DNA of 64,000 bases, taken from positions 62,001 through 126,000 of the forward strand of contig CBDUHN010000002.1 in assembly GCA_965367295.1 (NCBI GenBank). The letters are read 5' to 3'. Below the pieces are notes generated by a model, which was not told where the DNA came from, made no database searches, and saw only the letters and a list, made by a program, of their open reading frames with translations. Numbering within the stretch: the first letter of the stretch is position 1; each line of letters starts with the position of its first letter. Origin of the DNA: JAIVHA01 sp965367295. Its GTDB lineage: Bacteria; Pseudomonadota; Gammaproteobacteria; DSM-19610. This document shows positions 1 through 8,265 of this stretch, piece by piece. Made by a program: the position numbers and the translations under genes.

Positions 1-614
1 AGCTCCAGGTCGGCGCCTTCGCCCAGTTCCCGTTCCAGACCCTGGTGAATATCCTCAATGGAGCTGGACAGATAGCCGTCATCATTGATGGAATCGATGA
101 TGGAGGTGGCGATGACCCGGTCGCGATCGCTGAACGGGGTCAGGCCGAGCTGCCACATCAGGTGCTCGTAGAGGCCTTCGCCCTCACTGTTGTGGGTTTC
201 AAAGAAATCGCGGTTGTTGTCCTCACCGGGGGCGCTGTAGCTGGTCTGCCCCATGTCCCCCATATTCCCCATGTCGAAGGTGTCTTCCCAGGTGCTGTCC
301 ACCGCCAACTCGTCGGGCATGGTCTCGGTGGCGTTGCGCTCCAGGGCTTCGATGGGTTCGGGAAGTTCGGTTTCCTTTTCCTGCAGTGGACGCTCCGACT
401 CCTGGCTGCCCCCGTCCTCGGCCGCCATTTCGGCTGGATCGAGCCCTTCGGCATTGTCGCCATCGGCCTGCTCCAGCATCAGGTTGGAGTCGAGTACGGT
501 TTGCACCTCCAGCTGGAGGTCCAGGGTCGAGAGCTGCAGCAGGCGGATGGCCTGCTGCAGCTGGGGGGTCATGGTGAGGTGTTGACCAAGACGTAACTGA
601 ATGGATTGCTTCAT
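1..614 (-). CDS. rpoN: RNA polymerase sigma-54 factor, N-terminal part (cut by window edge)
   Basis: Sigma-54 directs RNA polymerase to -24/-12 promoters that need AAA+ activators. The reading frame starts at the ATG at 614 on the minus strand (MKQSIQLRLGQHLTMTPQLQ) and is open to the window edge, giving about 204 residues. Visible are the Gln/Leu-rich activator-interacting region I (roughly residues 1-50), then the acidic linker region II, then the start of the core-binding domain (LMWQLGLTPFSDRDRVIA). It is the last gene of the lptCAB side of the cluster, 92 bases after lptB, an order conserved in gammaproteobacteria. The assignment is firm; the C-terminal DNA-binding domain and RpoN box are outside the window. 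Confidence 0.95.
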   Translation of the reverse strand, partial: MKQSIQLRLGQHLTMTPQLQQAIRLLQLSTLDLQLEVQTVLDSNLMLEQADGDNAEGLDPAEMAAEDGGSQESERPLQEKETELPEPIEALERNATETMPDELAVDSTWEDTFDMGNMGDMGQTSYSAPGEDNNRDFFETHNSEGEGLYEHLMWQLGLTPFSDRDRVIATSIIDSINDDGYLSSSIEDIHQGLERELGEGADLE

Positions 615-706
615 ATTTTAGCGAAAGTAACCCGGCTGTGTACGCATGCGCATAATTCTACTGCATTTATTATGCCATTGGGAGAAAAACATCGCTATGC
701 GGTAAC

Positions 707-1432
707 TCATAATTGAAACTGGTCGCCGAGGTAGACCTCGCGTACCTGCTGGTTGCCGAGGATGGCCTGCGGCGGGCCCTCGGCGATGACCCGTCCGCCA
801 TCCATGATATAGGCGCGGCTGCAGATGCCAAGGGTCTCCCGTACATTGTGGTCCGTAATCAGGATGCCGATTTCCCTGTCTGACAGATGCCGGATGATCC
901 GCTGGATGTCCACCACCGAAATGGGGTCTACTCCGGCAAAGGGTTCGTCCAGTAGTATGAAACGCGGTTCCGCCGCCAGCGCACGGGCAATCTCCACCCG
1001 GCGCCGTTCACCGCCGGACAGGCTTACCCCTGACTGGTCACGCAAATGGCTGACATGCAGTTCCTGCAGCAACTGATCCAGGCGCTGCTTGCGCTCCATC
1101 GACTTCAGTCCCGGGCGGGTTTCCAGCACTGCCATGATGTTTTGCGCCACCGTGAGCTTGCGGAAGATGGAAGCCTCCTGCGGCAGATAGCCTACGCCTG
1201 CGCGGGCCCGTGCGTGCATGGGTTTGCGGGTCAGATCCTCATCGTCGATATGGATGCGGCCCTGGTCACAGGGTACCAATCCGACAATCATGTAGAAAGA
1301 GGTGGTCTTGCCCGCGCCATTGGGCCCCAGCAGGCCGACCACTTCACCACTGCGGACTTCCACCGTCACATCGCTGACCACTTGTCGCGATTGATAGCGT
1401 TTGCCCAGTTGTTCTGCGCGCAGGATCGTCAT
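707..1432 (-). CDS. lptB: LPS export ABC transporter ATP-binding protein LptB
   Basis: LptB is the cytoplasmic ATPase that works with LptF/LptG to extract LPS from the inner membrane and push it along the Lpt bridge. The 241-residue protein has the Walker A loop GPNGAGKTTSF (about residue 36), the Q-loop region, the signature VSLSGGERRR (about 137), Walker B FILLDEPFAGVD and the switch histidine in LITDHNVRE. Length equals the family norm. It begins 5 bases after lptA, so both are almost certainly co-transcribed, and rpoN follows. LptF and LptG are not in this window. Confidence 0.97.
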   Translation of the reverse strand: MTILRAEQLGKRYQSRQVVSDVTVEVRSGEVVGLLGPNGAGKTTSFYMIVGLVPCDQGRIHIDDEDLTRKPMHARARAGVGYLPQEASIFRKLTVAQNIMAVLETRPGLKSMERKQRLDQLLQELHVSHLRDQSGVSLSGGERRRVEIARALAAEPRFILLDEPFAGVDPISVVDIQRIIRHLSDREIGILITDHNVRETLGICSRAYIMDGGRVIAEGPPQAILGNQQVREVYLGDQFQL

Positions 1433-1437
1433 TCCGG

Positions 1438-1962
1438 TTACTTGGTGTCGGGGCTAACGGCAGGCTGTGGCTTGGGCTGAAGGATGATATGTACCCGCTG
1501 GTCGCCACTGCGGTTGCCGGCCTGGACGCGGTCCTGGGGTACATCATAGACGATGCGGTCACTGCGGAAGGTGTTTTTACCCTGCCAGGCCACGGCTTTC
1601 TGTAACAGAATCACCTGCTCCGGGTTGGCATAGTACTCCATGCGCAGCGCCTCGGCGCGCATGTCCTCATCCTTGCCGTCGGGACGCTGTCGATAGGTGG
1701 CAGGTTTGCCAAGCAGGATTACCTTGTCGATGTTTTCGTCCTGGTTATAGACCGTCATGTGATTGCCGGTCAGTACCAGTGTGCCCTGAGTGACCTTCAC
1801 GTTGCCGGTATAGATACTGATACCTTTCTGTTCATCTAGCTCCGCCTGATCCGCTTCGATGTGCATGGGTTGCTGGCGATCGGAAGACAGCGCCCATGCC
1901 GGAGAATGGGGCAGTGCGGACAGTAGCAGACACCATAGCAGCTTAGGGTTGATTCGGCTCAT
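1438..1962 (-). CDS. lptA: Periplasmic LPS-binding protein LptA
   Basis: LptA forms the periplasmic filament that links LptC to LptD and carries LPS to the outer membrane. I place the start at 1962 (MSRINPKLLW), which gives a signal peptide ending near PHSPAWA-LSSDRQQ; a longer frame to 2004 adds 14 residues without signal character. The mature part begins MHIEADQAELDEQKGISIYTG, typical of the OstA/LptA beta-jellyroll, and continues with GNVKVTQGTLVLTGNHM. About 174 residues. It overlaps the end of lptC by 20 bases, so translation is probably coupled. Confidence 0.94.
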   Translation of the reverse strand: MSRINPKLLWCLLLSALPHSPAWALSSDRQQPMHIEADQAELDEQKGISIYTGNVKVTQGTLVLTGNHMTVYNQDENIDKVILLGKPATYRQRPDGKDEDMRAEALRMEYYANPEQVILLQKAVAWQGKNTFRSDRIVYDVPQDRVQAGNRSGDQRVHIILQPKPQPAVSPDTK

Positions 1963-2512
1963 GTATACCTCGTACTTGAGACAGTAAATGCATGCGACCC
2001 TCATTCAGCCAGCTCTGCATGCCAATCGCCTGGACATTCCAGCCGGGGCTGAGAAAGGTCACCGGCAGATCGGTTTCCATGTAATGCTCATCGGGCAGGG
2101 CCAACAGCTCTTCGGTGAGCATGGTCAGCGGCTGCACATCGGCGTTGCCCAGGCGTTCCGCCCTGACGTCCCGCTGCATGCGTACCCGTTCACCACCGGG
2201 GCCGATCCAGGCGAAGCGGGCGCGAATATGCCAGTCGGTGGTATGGGGGCGATAGATCTCCACGTAGGGATCGTTCACCTCGGCGGAATCATCATCGGGA
2301 AAATGCACCATGTGGGGCGCCTGGACCCGGTGTTTCGCACGGCCCTGCTCATTCATCACCGTAAGGGTGAAATCATCCAGAAAGAAATCGGGCCGGTGGG
2401 CCTTTTCGCGGGCGGCAACCTCTCCTTCCATCTGCACCTGGGTGAACAACCACCAGCTGAGGCCGGCGGTGGCCAGCAGGCCGAGAATCAGCCAGAGGTT
2501 ACGGCGCAACAT
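1943..2512 (-). CDS. lptC: LPS export system protein LptC
   Basis: LptC is a bitopic inner-membrane protein that takes LPS from LptBFG and hands it to LptA. The 189-residue product has one N-terminal membrane segment (WLILGLLATAGLSWWLFTQV, residues about 6-25) and then a periplasmic beta-jellyroll domain with FFLDDFTLTVMNEQGRAKH and the DPYVEIYRP strand. The start codon directly follows the kdsC stop codon, and the end overlaps lptA. Sequence conservation in this family is low, but context, length and topology make the call solid. Confidence 0.92.
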   Translation of the reverse strand: MLRRNLWLILGLLATAGLSWWLFTQVQMEGEVAAREKAHRPDFFLDDFTLTVMNEQGRAKHRVQAPHMVHFPDDDSAEVNDPYVEIYRPHTTDWHIRARFAWIGPGGERVRMQRDVRAERLGNADVQPLTMLTEELLALPDEHYMETDLPVTFLSPGWNVQAIGMQSWLNEGRMHLLSQVRGIHEPNQP

Positions 2513-3034
2513 CTAGAGGTACTTCTCCATCTCTTCCTCAAGCTTGCCCATGGCCTCGAGTATCATTTCGCAAACATCACGCGCGGCACCGCAGCCGCCG
2601 TTGCTGGGAGTCTGCCAGTGGGCGTGTTGTTTCACCAGCGGGTGAGCATCCTGCACGGCAACGGCCAGGCCGACCTTGCGCATGACCGGCAGATCCACTA
2701 CGTCATCGCCCACGTAGGCCACCTGGTCCGGCATCAGTTGCATTTCATCCAGCAGCTGCCGGAAGGCAATGGTCTTGTCATGCTGGCCCTGATAGAGACG
2801 GGTGACACCAAGATTGCGCATACGGTGTTTCACCACTTCGGAGGTACGCCCGGTGATGATGGCGATTTCCACGCCGTGGCTCAGCAGCATCTTGATGCCG
2901 TGACCGTCACGTGAGTGAAAGGCTTTGTATTCCTGGCCGTCATCGCCGAGGAACAGACGGCCATCGGTCAATACACCATCGACGTCGAAAATCAGCAGGC
3001 GGGTGCGGGCGGCTTTTTCCAGGATGTCTTTCAT
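2513..3034 (-). CDS. kdsC: 3-deoxy-D-manno-octulosonate 8-phosphate phosphatase
   Basis: KdsC removes phosphate from Kdo-8-phosphate, the third step of Kdo synthesis for the LPS inner core. It is a 173-residue C0-type HAD phosphatase without a cap domain: motif I LIFDVDGVLTDG (residues about 14-25) with the nucleophile and acid/base aspartates, motif II IITGRTSE, and motif IV AYVGDDVVDLPV. Tetramers are usual in the family. It lies between kdsD and lptC, 36 bases from kdsD and abutting lptC, so Kdo synthesis and LPS export are co-transcribed. Confidence 0.97.
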   Translation of the reverse strand: MKDILEKAARTRLLIFDVDGVLTDGRLFLGDDGQEYKAFHSRDGHGIKMLLSHGVEIAIITGRTSEVVKHRMRNLGVTRLYQGQHDKTIAFRQLLDEMQLMPDQVAYVGDDVVDLPVMRKVGLAVAVQDAHPLVKQHAHWQTPSNGGCGAARDVCEMILEAMGKLEEEMEKYL

Positions 3035-3070
3035 AGCGGTCAGATAGTATCGAAGTTGTGTAACAGGGGT

Positions 3071-4042
3071 TTACACCACGCCGGCGCGCAGCAGGTCATG
3101 CATATTGAGTGCGCCGACGGGTTCATTCTGATCATTTACCACCAGCAGGGCGTTGATCTTTTTCGTGTCCATCACCTGCAGGGCCTCGGCGGCCAGCAGG
3201 CCGGCCTGAATGGTCCTGGGGTTGTGGGTCATGACGTCGCGAATCAGTGTCTTGTGCACGTCGATATCCCGATCGAGGGTGCGGCGCAGATCGCCATCGG
3301 TGAATACGCCGGTGAGTTTGCCAGCCGCATCCACTACGGCTGTCATGCCGAGCCGCTTGGCGGTCATCTCCAGCAGCGCATCACTGAGCAGGGTGTCTTC
3401 GCTCACCTGCGGGATCTGTGCACCGGTATGCATGATGTCGTCGATCAGCAGCAGCAGGCGTCGCCCCAGGGTGCCGGCGGGATGGGAACGGGCGAAGTCG
3501 TCGGCGGTGAAGCCGCGTGCATCGAGCAGTGATATGGCCAGCGCATCTCCCATCACCAGTGCCGCGGTGGTACTGGCCGTAGGCGCCAGGTCGAGCGGGC
3601 AGGCCTCTTTTTCCACGCCCACATCGAGATTCACCGTGGCAGCCCGCGCCAGGGTGGACTGAGGTTTGCCGGTCAGCGAAATGAGCGGCACATCGAGGCG
3701 CTTGATAATGGGCAGGATGGTGAGGATCTCGGCGGTCTCACCGGAGTTGGACAGTGCCAGCACCACGTCCCGGGCGGTGATCATGCCCAGGTCGCCATGG
3801 CTGGCCTCGCCGGGATGGACGAAGAAGGCCGGTGTGCCGGTGCTGGCGAGGGTGGCGGCGATCTTGCTGCCGATGTGGCCGGACTTGCCCATGCCGATGA
3901 CCACCACGCGACCTTCGCAGGCAAGCATCAGCTGACAGGCACTGGCGAACAGGTGGTCGATACGACTGGCCAGCGCGGTTACGGCGCGGGCCTCGGTTTC
4001 GATCACGGCGAGGCCAAGGCGTTGCAGGGTCTGTTCGTTCAT
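3071..4042 (-). CDS. kdsD: Arabinose-5-phosphate isomerase
   Basis: KdsD interconverts ribulose-5-phosphate and arabinose-5-phosphate, the entry to Kdo synthesis. I choose the start at 4042 (MNEQTLQRLGLAVIETEARA), giving 323 residues; the frame continues upstream but that part does not look like the family. A SIS domain covers about residues 30-175 (VVVIGMGKSGHIGSKIAATL, then NSGETAEI), followed by two CBS domains (about 205-260 and 270-323: MTAKRLGMTAVVDAAGKLTG; AALQVMDTKKINALLVVND with the usual small changes). It starts 10 bases after yrbG ends, in the yrbG-kdsD-kdsC-lptCAB operon. Confidence 0.96.
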   Translation of the reverse strand: MNEQTLQRLGLAVIETEARAVTALASRIDHLFASACQLMLACEGRVVVIGMGKSGHIGSKIAATLASTGTPAFFVHPGEASHGDLGMITARDVVLALSNSGETAEILTILPIIKRLDVPLISLTGKPQSTLARAATVNLDVGVEKEACPLDLAPTASTTAALVMGDALAISLLDARGFTADDFARSHPAGTLGRRLLLLIDDIMHTGAQIPQVSEDTLLSDALLEMTAKRLGMTAVVDAAGKLTGVFTDGDLRRTLDRDIDVHKTLIRDVMTHNPRTIQAGLLAAEALQVMDTKKINALLVVNDQNEPVGALNMHDLLRAGVV

Positions 4043-4052
4043 GCAGGGTCCG

Positions 4053-5027
4053 TCAGTGGTGGGCAATGGTGGTGAAGTATAACAGGGCCTGATAGGCGCC
4101 ATAGCAGGCGAACAGGAAGGCGCCCTCAAGACGTCTCACGTGGCCTTTGCCGTGTATGCCGTAGGCCAGCACGAGCAGGATCAGGGTGAGGCTGATCATG
4201 ATGGGGTAGTCGCGGGTCAGTACCGCATGTTCCACGTTGCTGGGGTTGATCAGGCCGGGCAGGCCCAGTACCGCCAGCAGGTTGAACATGTTGGAGCCGA
4301 TGACATTGCCGACGGCGATCTCGTGTTCATTTTTCAGCGCGCTCATGACTGAGGCGGCCAGTTCCGGCAGGCTGGTGCCCAGCGCCACGATGGTAAGTCC
4401 GATTACCAGGTCGCTGACGCCGAAGGCATGGGCGATCTGTACCGAACCCCAAACCAGTACCCGTGAACTGCCCACCAGCACCACCAGGCCCACGAAAGTC
4501 CAGAACAGGGCGGCGCCCGTGGACATGTCACGGGGGATCTCGGCGTCGAATTCCTGGCCGATCGGATCGGACTGTTGTGGTCTCATGCCCATGTACACCA
4601 TCCAGCCGATCATGATGAGCATGCCGCCTACCAGTACCATGCCATCGATGAAGTCCAGCCGCCCGTCCCACAGCAGGCCAAAGGACACCACCATGATGAA
4701 GAGCAGAATGGGGAATTCACGCCGCAGGAGCGCCGAGCTCACCTGCAGGGGCGCCACCATGGCCGTAATGCCGAGGATCAGCGCGATGTTGGTAATGTTG
4801 GAGCCGATGGCATTGCCCACCGCGAGGCCGGTGTTGCCTTGCATGGCGGCCACGATGGACACCAGGATTTCCGGCGCCGAGGTACCAAAGCCGACAATGG
4901 TGAGGCCGATGATCAGGGGTGATACGCCCAGGTTGCGGGCCGTGGCCGCGGCTCCCATGACGAAGCGGTCCGCACCCCAGACAAGCAGCGCGAAGCCGAT
5001 CACGATTGCAAAGAGTTCCATCCACAT
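4053..5027 (-). CDS. yrbG: Calcium/sodium antiporter, YrbG family
   Basis: A 324-residue K+-independent Na+/Ca2+ exchanger of the CaCA superfamily. Two homologous halves are seen, each with an alpha-repeat: GFGTSAPEILVSIVAAMQGN with GNAIGSNITNIALILG in the N half, and ALGTSLPELAASVMSALKNE with GNVIGSNMFNLLAVLG in the C half; the acidic residue in each SxPE motif is the ion ligand. About ten membrane helices. Physiological substrate in bacteria is not settled. It heads the kdsD-lpt operon and is divergent from mlaF, the usual gammaproteobacterial arrangement. Confidence 0.95.
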   Translation of the reverse strand: MWMELFAIVIGFALLVWGADRFVMGAAATARNLGVSPLIIGLTIVGFGTSAPEILVSIVAAMQGNTGLAVGNAIGSNITNIALILGITAMVAPLQVSSALLRREFPILLFIMVVSFGLLWDGRLDFIDGMVLVGGMLIMIGWMVYMGMRPQQSDPIGQEFDAEIPRDMSTGAALFWTFVGLVVLVGSSRVLVWGSVQIAHAFGVSDLVIGLTIVALGTSLPELAASVMSALKNEHEIAVGNVIGSNMFNLLAVLGLPGLINPSNVEHAVLTRDYPIMISLTLILLVLAYGIHGKGHVRRLEGAFLFACYGAYQALLYFTTIAHH

Positions 5028-5096
5028 AGGCTGCGTATCTTACTGATGAGGGGGAGGAGAGAACAGCTTCCTGATGCCCGGGCCGGAATCCGCGGT

Positions 5097-5294
5097 TCAG
5101 GTGGCGTCGACGCGCTCTTTACCACATCGTTCGCAACGGAAACGAGTGACCAGTTTGCCGGATTTGACGTCGAACGGGGTGCCCGGTACTTCCTTCCATT
5201 TGTGAAAGCCACGCCGACAGAGGGTGTTGCCCTGTTGTTTTTTGCCGGGGCCGGGCTTCTTGAAGGGGACAACATTGGTCATGCGCGCCATCAT
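5097..5294 (-). CDS. Small zinc-ribbon-like protein of unknown function
   Basis: A 65-residue basic protein (MMARMTNVVPFKKPGPGKKQ...). The second ATG at 5282 (MTNVVPFKK) is an equally good start. It has one CRRGFHKW segment near residue 26 and a CERCGKER knuckle near the C terminus; with the cysteines and nearby His this could bind one zinc. I do not recognise a named family. It lies upstream of yrbG on the same strand, 69 bases away, so it may be the first gene of the LPS operon, on the divergent side facing mlaF. Codon use and composition look like the neighbours. Function unknown. Confidence 0.7.
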   Translation of the reverse strand: MMARMTNVVPFKKPGPGKKQQGNTLCRRGFHKWKEVPGTPFDVKSGKLVTRFRCERCGKERVDAT

Positions 5295-5368
5295 ACCTTG
5301 GCTGTTGTTACTGGGGACAGGGGAGTGCGGTCATCACCGGGTTGCTTTTTTGATATGCGCTCTCCGCG

Positions 5369-5388
5369 GGTCCGAATAAATCCGGACC
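5369..5388. repeat. REP-like palindrome (copy 1)
   Basis: GGTCCGAATAAATCCGGACC: two 6-base arms (GGTCCG/CGGACC) around an A/T-rich centre. It lies in the spacer between the small zinc-ribbon gene and mlaF and belongs to the family seen at 9553, 12905, 12949, 29613, 29651, 50477 and 50522. Confidence 0.75.
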
Positions 5389-5413
5389 GGCGATGGATTC
5401 GGAATCCCGGGGC

Positions 5414-5443
5414 TTTACGGCGCTGCAGCCGAAACGGTACAGT
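5414..5443 (+). promoter_or_regulatory. Candidate sigma-70 promoter for the mla operon
   Basis: TTTACG at 5414-5419 and TACAGT at 5438-5443, separated by 18 bases, lie 32 bases before the mlaF start and after the REP-like copy. Both hexamers match the consensus at four of six positions. Sequence match only; no other evidence. Confidence 0.4.
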
Positions 5444-5474
5444 GCGCGCTGATTCCAGTGAAGATGCGCCGAGC

Positions 5475-6305
5475 ATGGCCGAACAGTCCGACAACCGTCC
5501 CCGGGAAGATGTCATCGTGAGTATTCGCGGGCTGCGCTTTGCCCGCGGCAGCCGGGTGATCTTTGATGGTGTGGACCTGGATATCCCGCGGGGCAAGATC
5601 ACGGCCATCATGGGCCCGAGCGGCACCGGCAAGACCACCTTGCTGCGTCTGATCGGTGGGCAGCTCAAGCCCGCTTCGGGATCGGTGCAGGTGGATGGGC
5701 AGGAGGTGGCCGCCCTCAGTCATAGCAGACTGTATGCCATGCGCCAGCGGATGGGCATGCTGTTCCAGAGTGGCGCGTTGCTGACCGATCTCAATGTGTT
5801 CGACAATGTCGCTTTTCCGTTGCGCGAACATTCCGATCTTCCGGAATCCATGATCCGCGACATCGTGCTGATGAAGCTGGAGGCGGTGGGATTGCGCGGT
5901 GCCCACCAGCTGGGTCCCAATGAGCTTTCCGGCGGCATGGCGCGGCGCGTGGCCCTGGCCCGGGCCATTGCGCTTGATCCAATGATGATCATGTACGACG
6001 AACCCTTCGCTGGCCAGGACCCGATTTCCATGGGGGTACTGGTGAAACTCATCAAGCTGCTCAACGATGCCATGGGTCTGACCAGCATCGTGGTGACCCA
6101 TGATGTGCCGGAGGCCACCAGTATTGCCGACTACGTCTACCTGGTATCCGAAGGTAAGGTGGTGGAGCATGGAACGCCGGAACAACTGGGCCGCTCCCGT
6201 TCCGAATGGGTACGGCAATTCCTGAATGGGGAACCCGATGGCCCGGTGCCGTTCCATTACCCGGCGCCCGACTACCTTGCAGACCTGATGGCCGGGAACG
6301 GATGA
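5475..6305 (+). CDS. mlaF: Phospholipid ABC transporter ATP-binding protein MlaF
   Basis: MlaF is the ATPase of the MlaFEDB complex, which moves phospholipids between the inner membrane and the periplasm and keeps outer-membrane lipid asymmetry. I start it at 5475 (MAEQSDNRPREDVIVSIRG), giving 276 residues; the frame upstream is not family-like. Walker A GPSGTGKTT (about residue 42), signature LSGGMARRVALARAIALDP, Walker B MIMYDEPFAGQDP, and the H-loop VVTHDVPEA are all intact. A C-terminal extension after about residue 245 (the part that grips the neighbouring subunit in known structures) is present. It overlaps mlaE by 4 bases (ATGA). Confidence 0.96.
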   Translation: MAEQSDNRPREDVIVSIRGLRFARGSRVIFDGVDLDIPRGKITAIMGPSGTGKTTLLRLIGGQLKPASGSVQVDGQEVAALSHSRLYAMRQRMGMLFQSGALLTDLNVFDNVAFPLREHSDLPESMIRDIVLMKLEAVGLRGAHQLGPNELSGGMARRVALARAIALDPMMIMYDEPFAGQDPISMGVLVKLIKLLNDAMGLTSIVVTHDVPEATSIADYVYLVSEGKVVEHGTPEQLGRSRSEWVRQFLNGEPDGPVPFHYPAPDYLADLMAGNG

Positions 6306-7093
6306 CCAGCATGCTGGATATGATCCGCCAACTGGGCCGCACCGGACTGGGATTCTTTCAGCGCCTGGGGCGTGGTCATCTGTTCCTGTTCGAGGTGCTG
6401 TATGGCCTGCCGAGCCTGCTGCCCCGCCTGGGACTGGTGGTGCAGCAACTGTATTCGGTCGGTGTGCTTTCCCTGCTGATCATCCTGGTATCCGGGCTGT
6501 TTGTGGGTATGGTGCTGGGGCTGCAGGGCTATAACACCCTGGTGGATTTCGGTGCCGAGGAATCCCTCGGTGTGGTGGTGGCGCTGTCGCTGGTACGCGA
6601 ACTGGGGCCGGTGGTCGCCGCGTTGCTGTTCGCTGGTCGCGCCGGTTCCGCATTGACCGCCGAGATCGGTCTGATGAAGGCCACCGAGCAGTTGTCGGGC
6701 ATGGAAATGATGGCAGTGGATCCGATGCGCCGGGTGGTGGCGCCGCGTTTTCTGGCCGGATTCCTGTCCATGCCGTTGCTGGCGGCCATCTTCAGCGCGG
6801 TCGGTGTCTACGGCGGCTATTTTGTCGGGGTGGGCCTGCTGGGTGTGGATGACGGCGCCTTCTGGTCGCAGATCCAGGCCAAGGTGGATCTCCACGAGGA
6901 TATCTATAACGGCGTGATCAAGAGCCTGGTATTCGGATTCGTGGCCACCTGGATTGCGGTGTTCGAAGGGTATGATGCCGTGCCGACCTCGGAGGGCGTC
7001 AGTCGTGCCACCACCCGTACCGTGGTGCACAGCGCACTGGCGGTGCTGGGGCTCGATTTCGTGCTCACCGCTTTAATGTTTGGGGACATCTGA
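6302..7093 (+). CDS. mlaE: Phospholipid ABC transporter permease MlaE
   Basis: MlaE is the membrane subunit of the Mla transporter. I start it at the ATG at 6302 that overlaps the mlaF stop, giving 263 residues (MTSMLDMIRQLGRTGLGFFQ). Five or six hydrophobic helices are seen, including SLLIILVSGLFVGMVLGLQG, and the family-typical LVRELGPVVAALLFAGRAGS and the AEIGLMKATEQLSGMEMMAV coupling region. DUF140/MlaE family; the usual length is about 260. mlaD follows with a 1-base gap. Confidence 0.96.
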   Translation: MTSMLDMIRQLGRTGLGFFQRLGRGHLFLFEVLYGLPSLLPRLGLVVQQLYSVGVLSLLIILVSGLFVGMVLGLQGYNTLVDFGAEESLGVVVALSLVRELGPVVAALLFAGRAGSALTAEIGLMKATEQLSGMEMMAVDPMRRVVAPRFLAGFLSMPLLAAIFSAVGVYGGYFVGVGLLGVDDGAFWSQIQAKVDLHEDIYNGVIKSLVFGFVATWIAVFEGYDAVPTSEGVSRATTRTVVHSALAVLGLDFVLTALMFGDI

Positions 7094-7094
7094 G

Positions 7095-7568
7095 ATGATG
7101 CAAAGCAAAACCGTTGAGATTCTGGTGGGTGTCTTCGTGGCCCTGGGTATCGGCGCTCTGTTCGTGCTGGCCATGCAGGTGAGTAACCTCAGTAGTTTCG
7201 GCAACGATGGCGAGGGCTACGAGGTCACCGCCAATTTCGAGAATATCGGGGGTCTCAAGGTGCGCTCGCCGGTGACCGTGTCCGGTGTGCGGGTCGGGAG
7301 GGTTTCCGCCATCGACTACAGCAGCCAGGCCTACCAGGCGGTAGTGACCATGCGTATCGAATCCCGTTTCAATGAATTCCCCGTCGATACCTCGGCCAGT
7401 ATCTTTACCGCGGGCCTGCTCGGTGAACAGTATGTGGCCCTGGAGCCGGGAGGCGCCGAGGAATACCTCAAGCAGGGCGATCGCGTCAGCCTCACCCAGT
7501 CGGCGCTGGTGCTGGAACAGATCATCGGCAAGTTCCTGTTCAGCAAGGCGGAAGAGGGCGCCCAGTAA
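7095..7568 (+). CDS. mlaD: Phospholipid transporter MCE-domain protein MlaD
   Basis: MlaD is an inner-membrane anchored MCE protein; its hexamer makes the periplasmic lipid channel above MlaFE. The 157-residue product has an N-terminal membrane helix (EILVGVFVALGIGALFVLAM) and one MCE domain (about residues 40-118: YEVTANFENIGGLKVRSPVT, then SGVRVGRVSAI). The C-terminal helix region ends in LEQIIGKFLFSKAEEGAQ and is a little shorter than in E. coli (183 residues). Directly followed, 3 bases on, by mlaB and not by mlaC. Confidence 0.95.
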   Translation: MMQSKTVEILVGVFVALGIGALFVLAMQVSNLSSFGNDGEGYEVTANFENIGGLKVRSPVTVSGVRVGRVSAIDYSSQAYQAVVTMRIESRFNEFPVDTSASIFTAGLLGEQYVALEPGGAEEYLKQGDRVSLTQSALVLEQIIGKFLFSKAEEGAQ

Positions 7569-7571
7569 GCC

Positions 7572-7880
7572 ATGGCCACGGCAGCACGGATAACGGCGCA
7601 GGAAAATGGTGTCCTCGCCATCAGCGGGGTGCTGGAATTCGCCACCGTAACCGCACTGGCCGGAGAGGCTGAAAGGGTACTGCCTGCCAGTGGTCCGCTG
7701 TACCTCGATCTCAGCGGCGTTGAACATGTCGATAGTGCCGGTCTTGCCTTGCTGGTGCACTGGTTGCGCCGGGCGCACAATCAGGGGCGGGTACTGGAAT
7801 TCCGCAATGTTCCGGCCCAGCTTATCGAAATGGCACGGATCAGCCGCCTGGACCAGATCCTGCCCCTGCAGGCGGCCTGA
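7572..7880 (+). CDS. mlaB: STAS-domain protein MlaB
   Basis: MlaB is the small cytoplasmic STAS subunit that binds MlaF and stabilises and activates the transporter. The 102-residue protein is one STAS domain: LYLDLSGVEHVDSAGLALLV carries the conserved loop with the DSAG motif, followed by the helix HWLRRAHNQGRVLEF and the NVPAQLIEMARIS end. In E. coli and Pseudomonas mlaC sits between mlaD and mlaB; here the two are joined directly. It is followed by ibaG and murA as usual. Confidence 0.92.
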   Translation: MATAARITAQENGVLAISGVLEFATVTALAGEAERVLPASGPLYLDLSGVEHVDSAGLALLVHWLRRAHNQGRVLEFRNVPAQLIEMARISRLDQILPLQAA

Positions 7881-7981
7881 GCGGTCGCGAACTCCCGTTC
7901 ACGGGCATTTTTCTATATGATTCACCGTTTCGGTTTATTCCGGGTTGGCCTGATGGACGTTCAGGTCGGCGCCCTATTCAA

Positions 7982-8254
7982 ATGGAACAACAGCTTATGA
8001 GTATAAGTGCAGACGAGATCAAGCAACTGATCGAGGCCGGTGTCCCCGATGCCGAGGCCCGTATCAGTGGCCAGGGTGATAAATTCGACGCCATTGTCAT
8101 CAGCCCGGTCTTTGCAGACAAAAATATGGTGCAGCAACATCAGTTGGTGTACCGCACCCTCGGTACCCTGATGCAGGACAATGTGATCCATGCCCTGTCG
8201 TTGCGTACCTACACCCCCGAACAATGGTCCAAGCAGACCCCCTTGCAGCAGTGA
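7982..8254 (+). CDS. ibaG: BolA-family protein IbaG
   Basis: A BolA/IbaG-type protein of up to 90 residues; the ATG at 7997 (MSISADEIKQLIEAGVPDAE) may be the real start. BolA proteins partner with monothiol glutaredoxins in Fe-S handling; IbaG (YrbA) has also been linked to acid stress. The fold is seen in ARISGQGDKFDAIVISPVF and the conserved KNMVQQHQLVYRTLG segment with the helix-turn histidine. It is in the standard place between mlaB and murA, 101 bases after mlaB and 11 bases before murA. Confidence 0.92.
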   Translation: MEQQLMSISADEIKQLIEAGVPDAEARISGQGDKFDAIVISPVFADKNMVQQHQLVYRTLGTLMQDNVIHALSLRTYTPEQWSKQTPLQQ

Positions 8255-8265
8255 TGGCTTGATAC

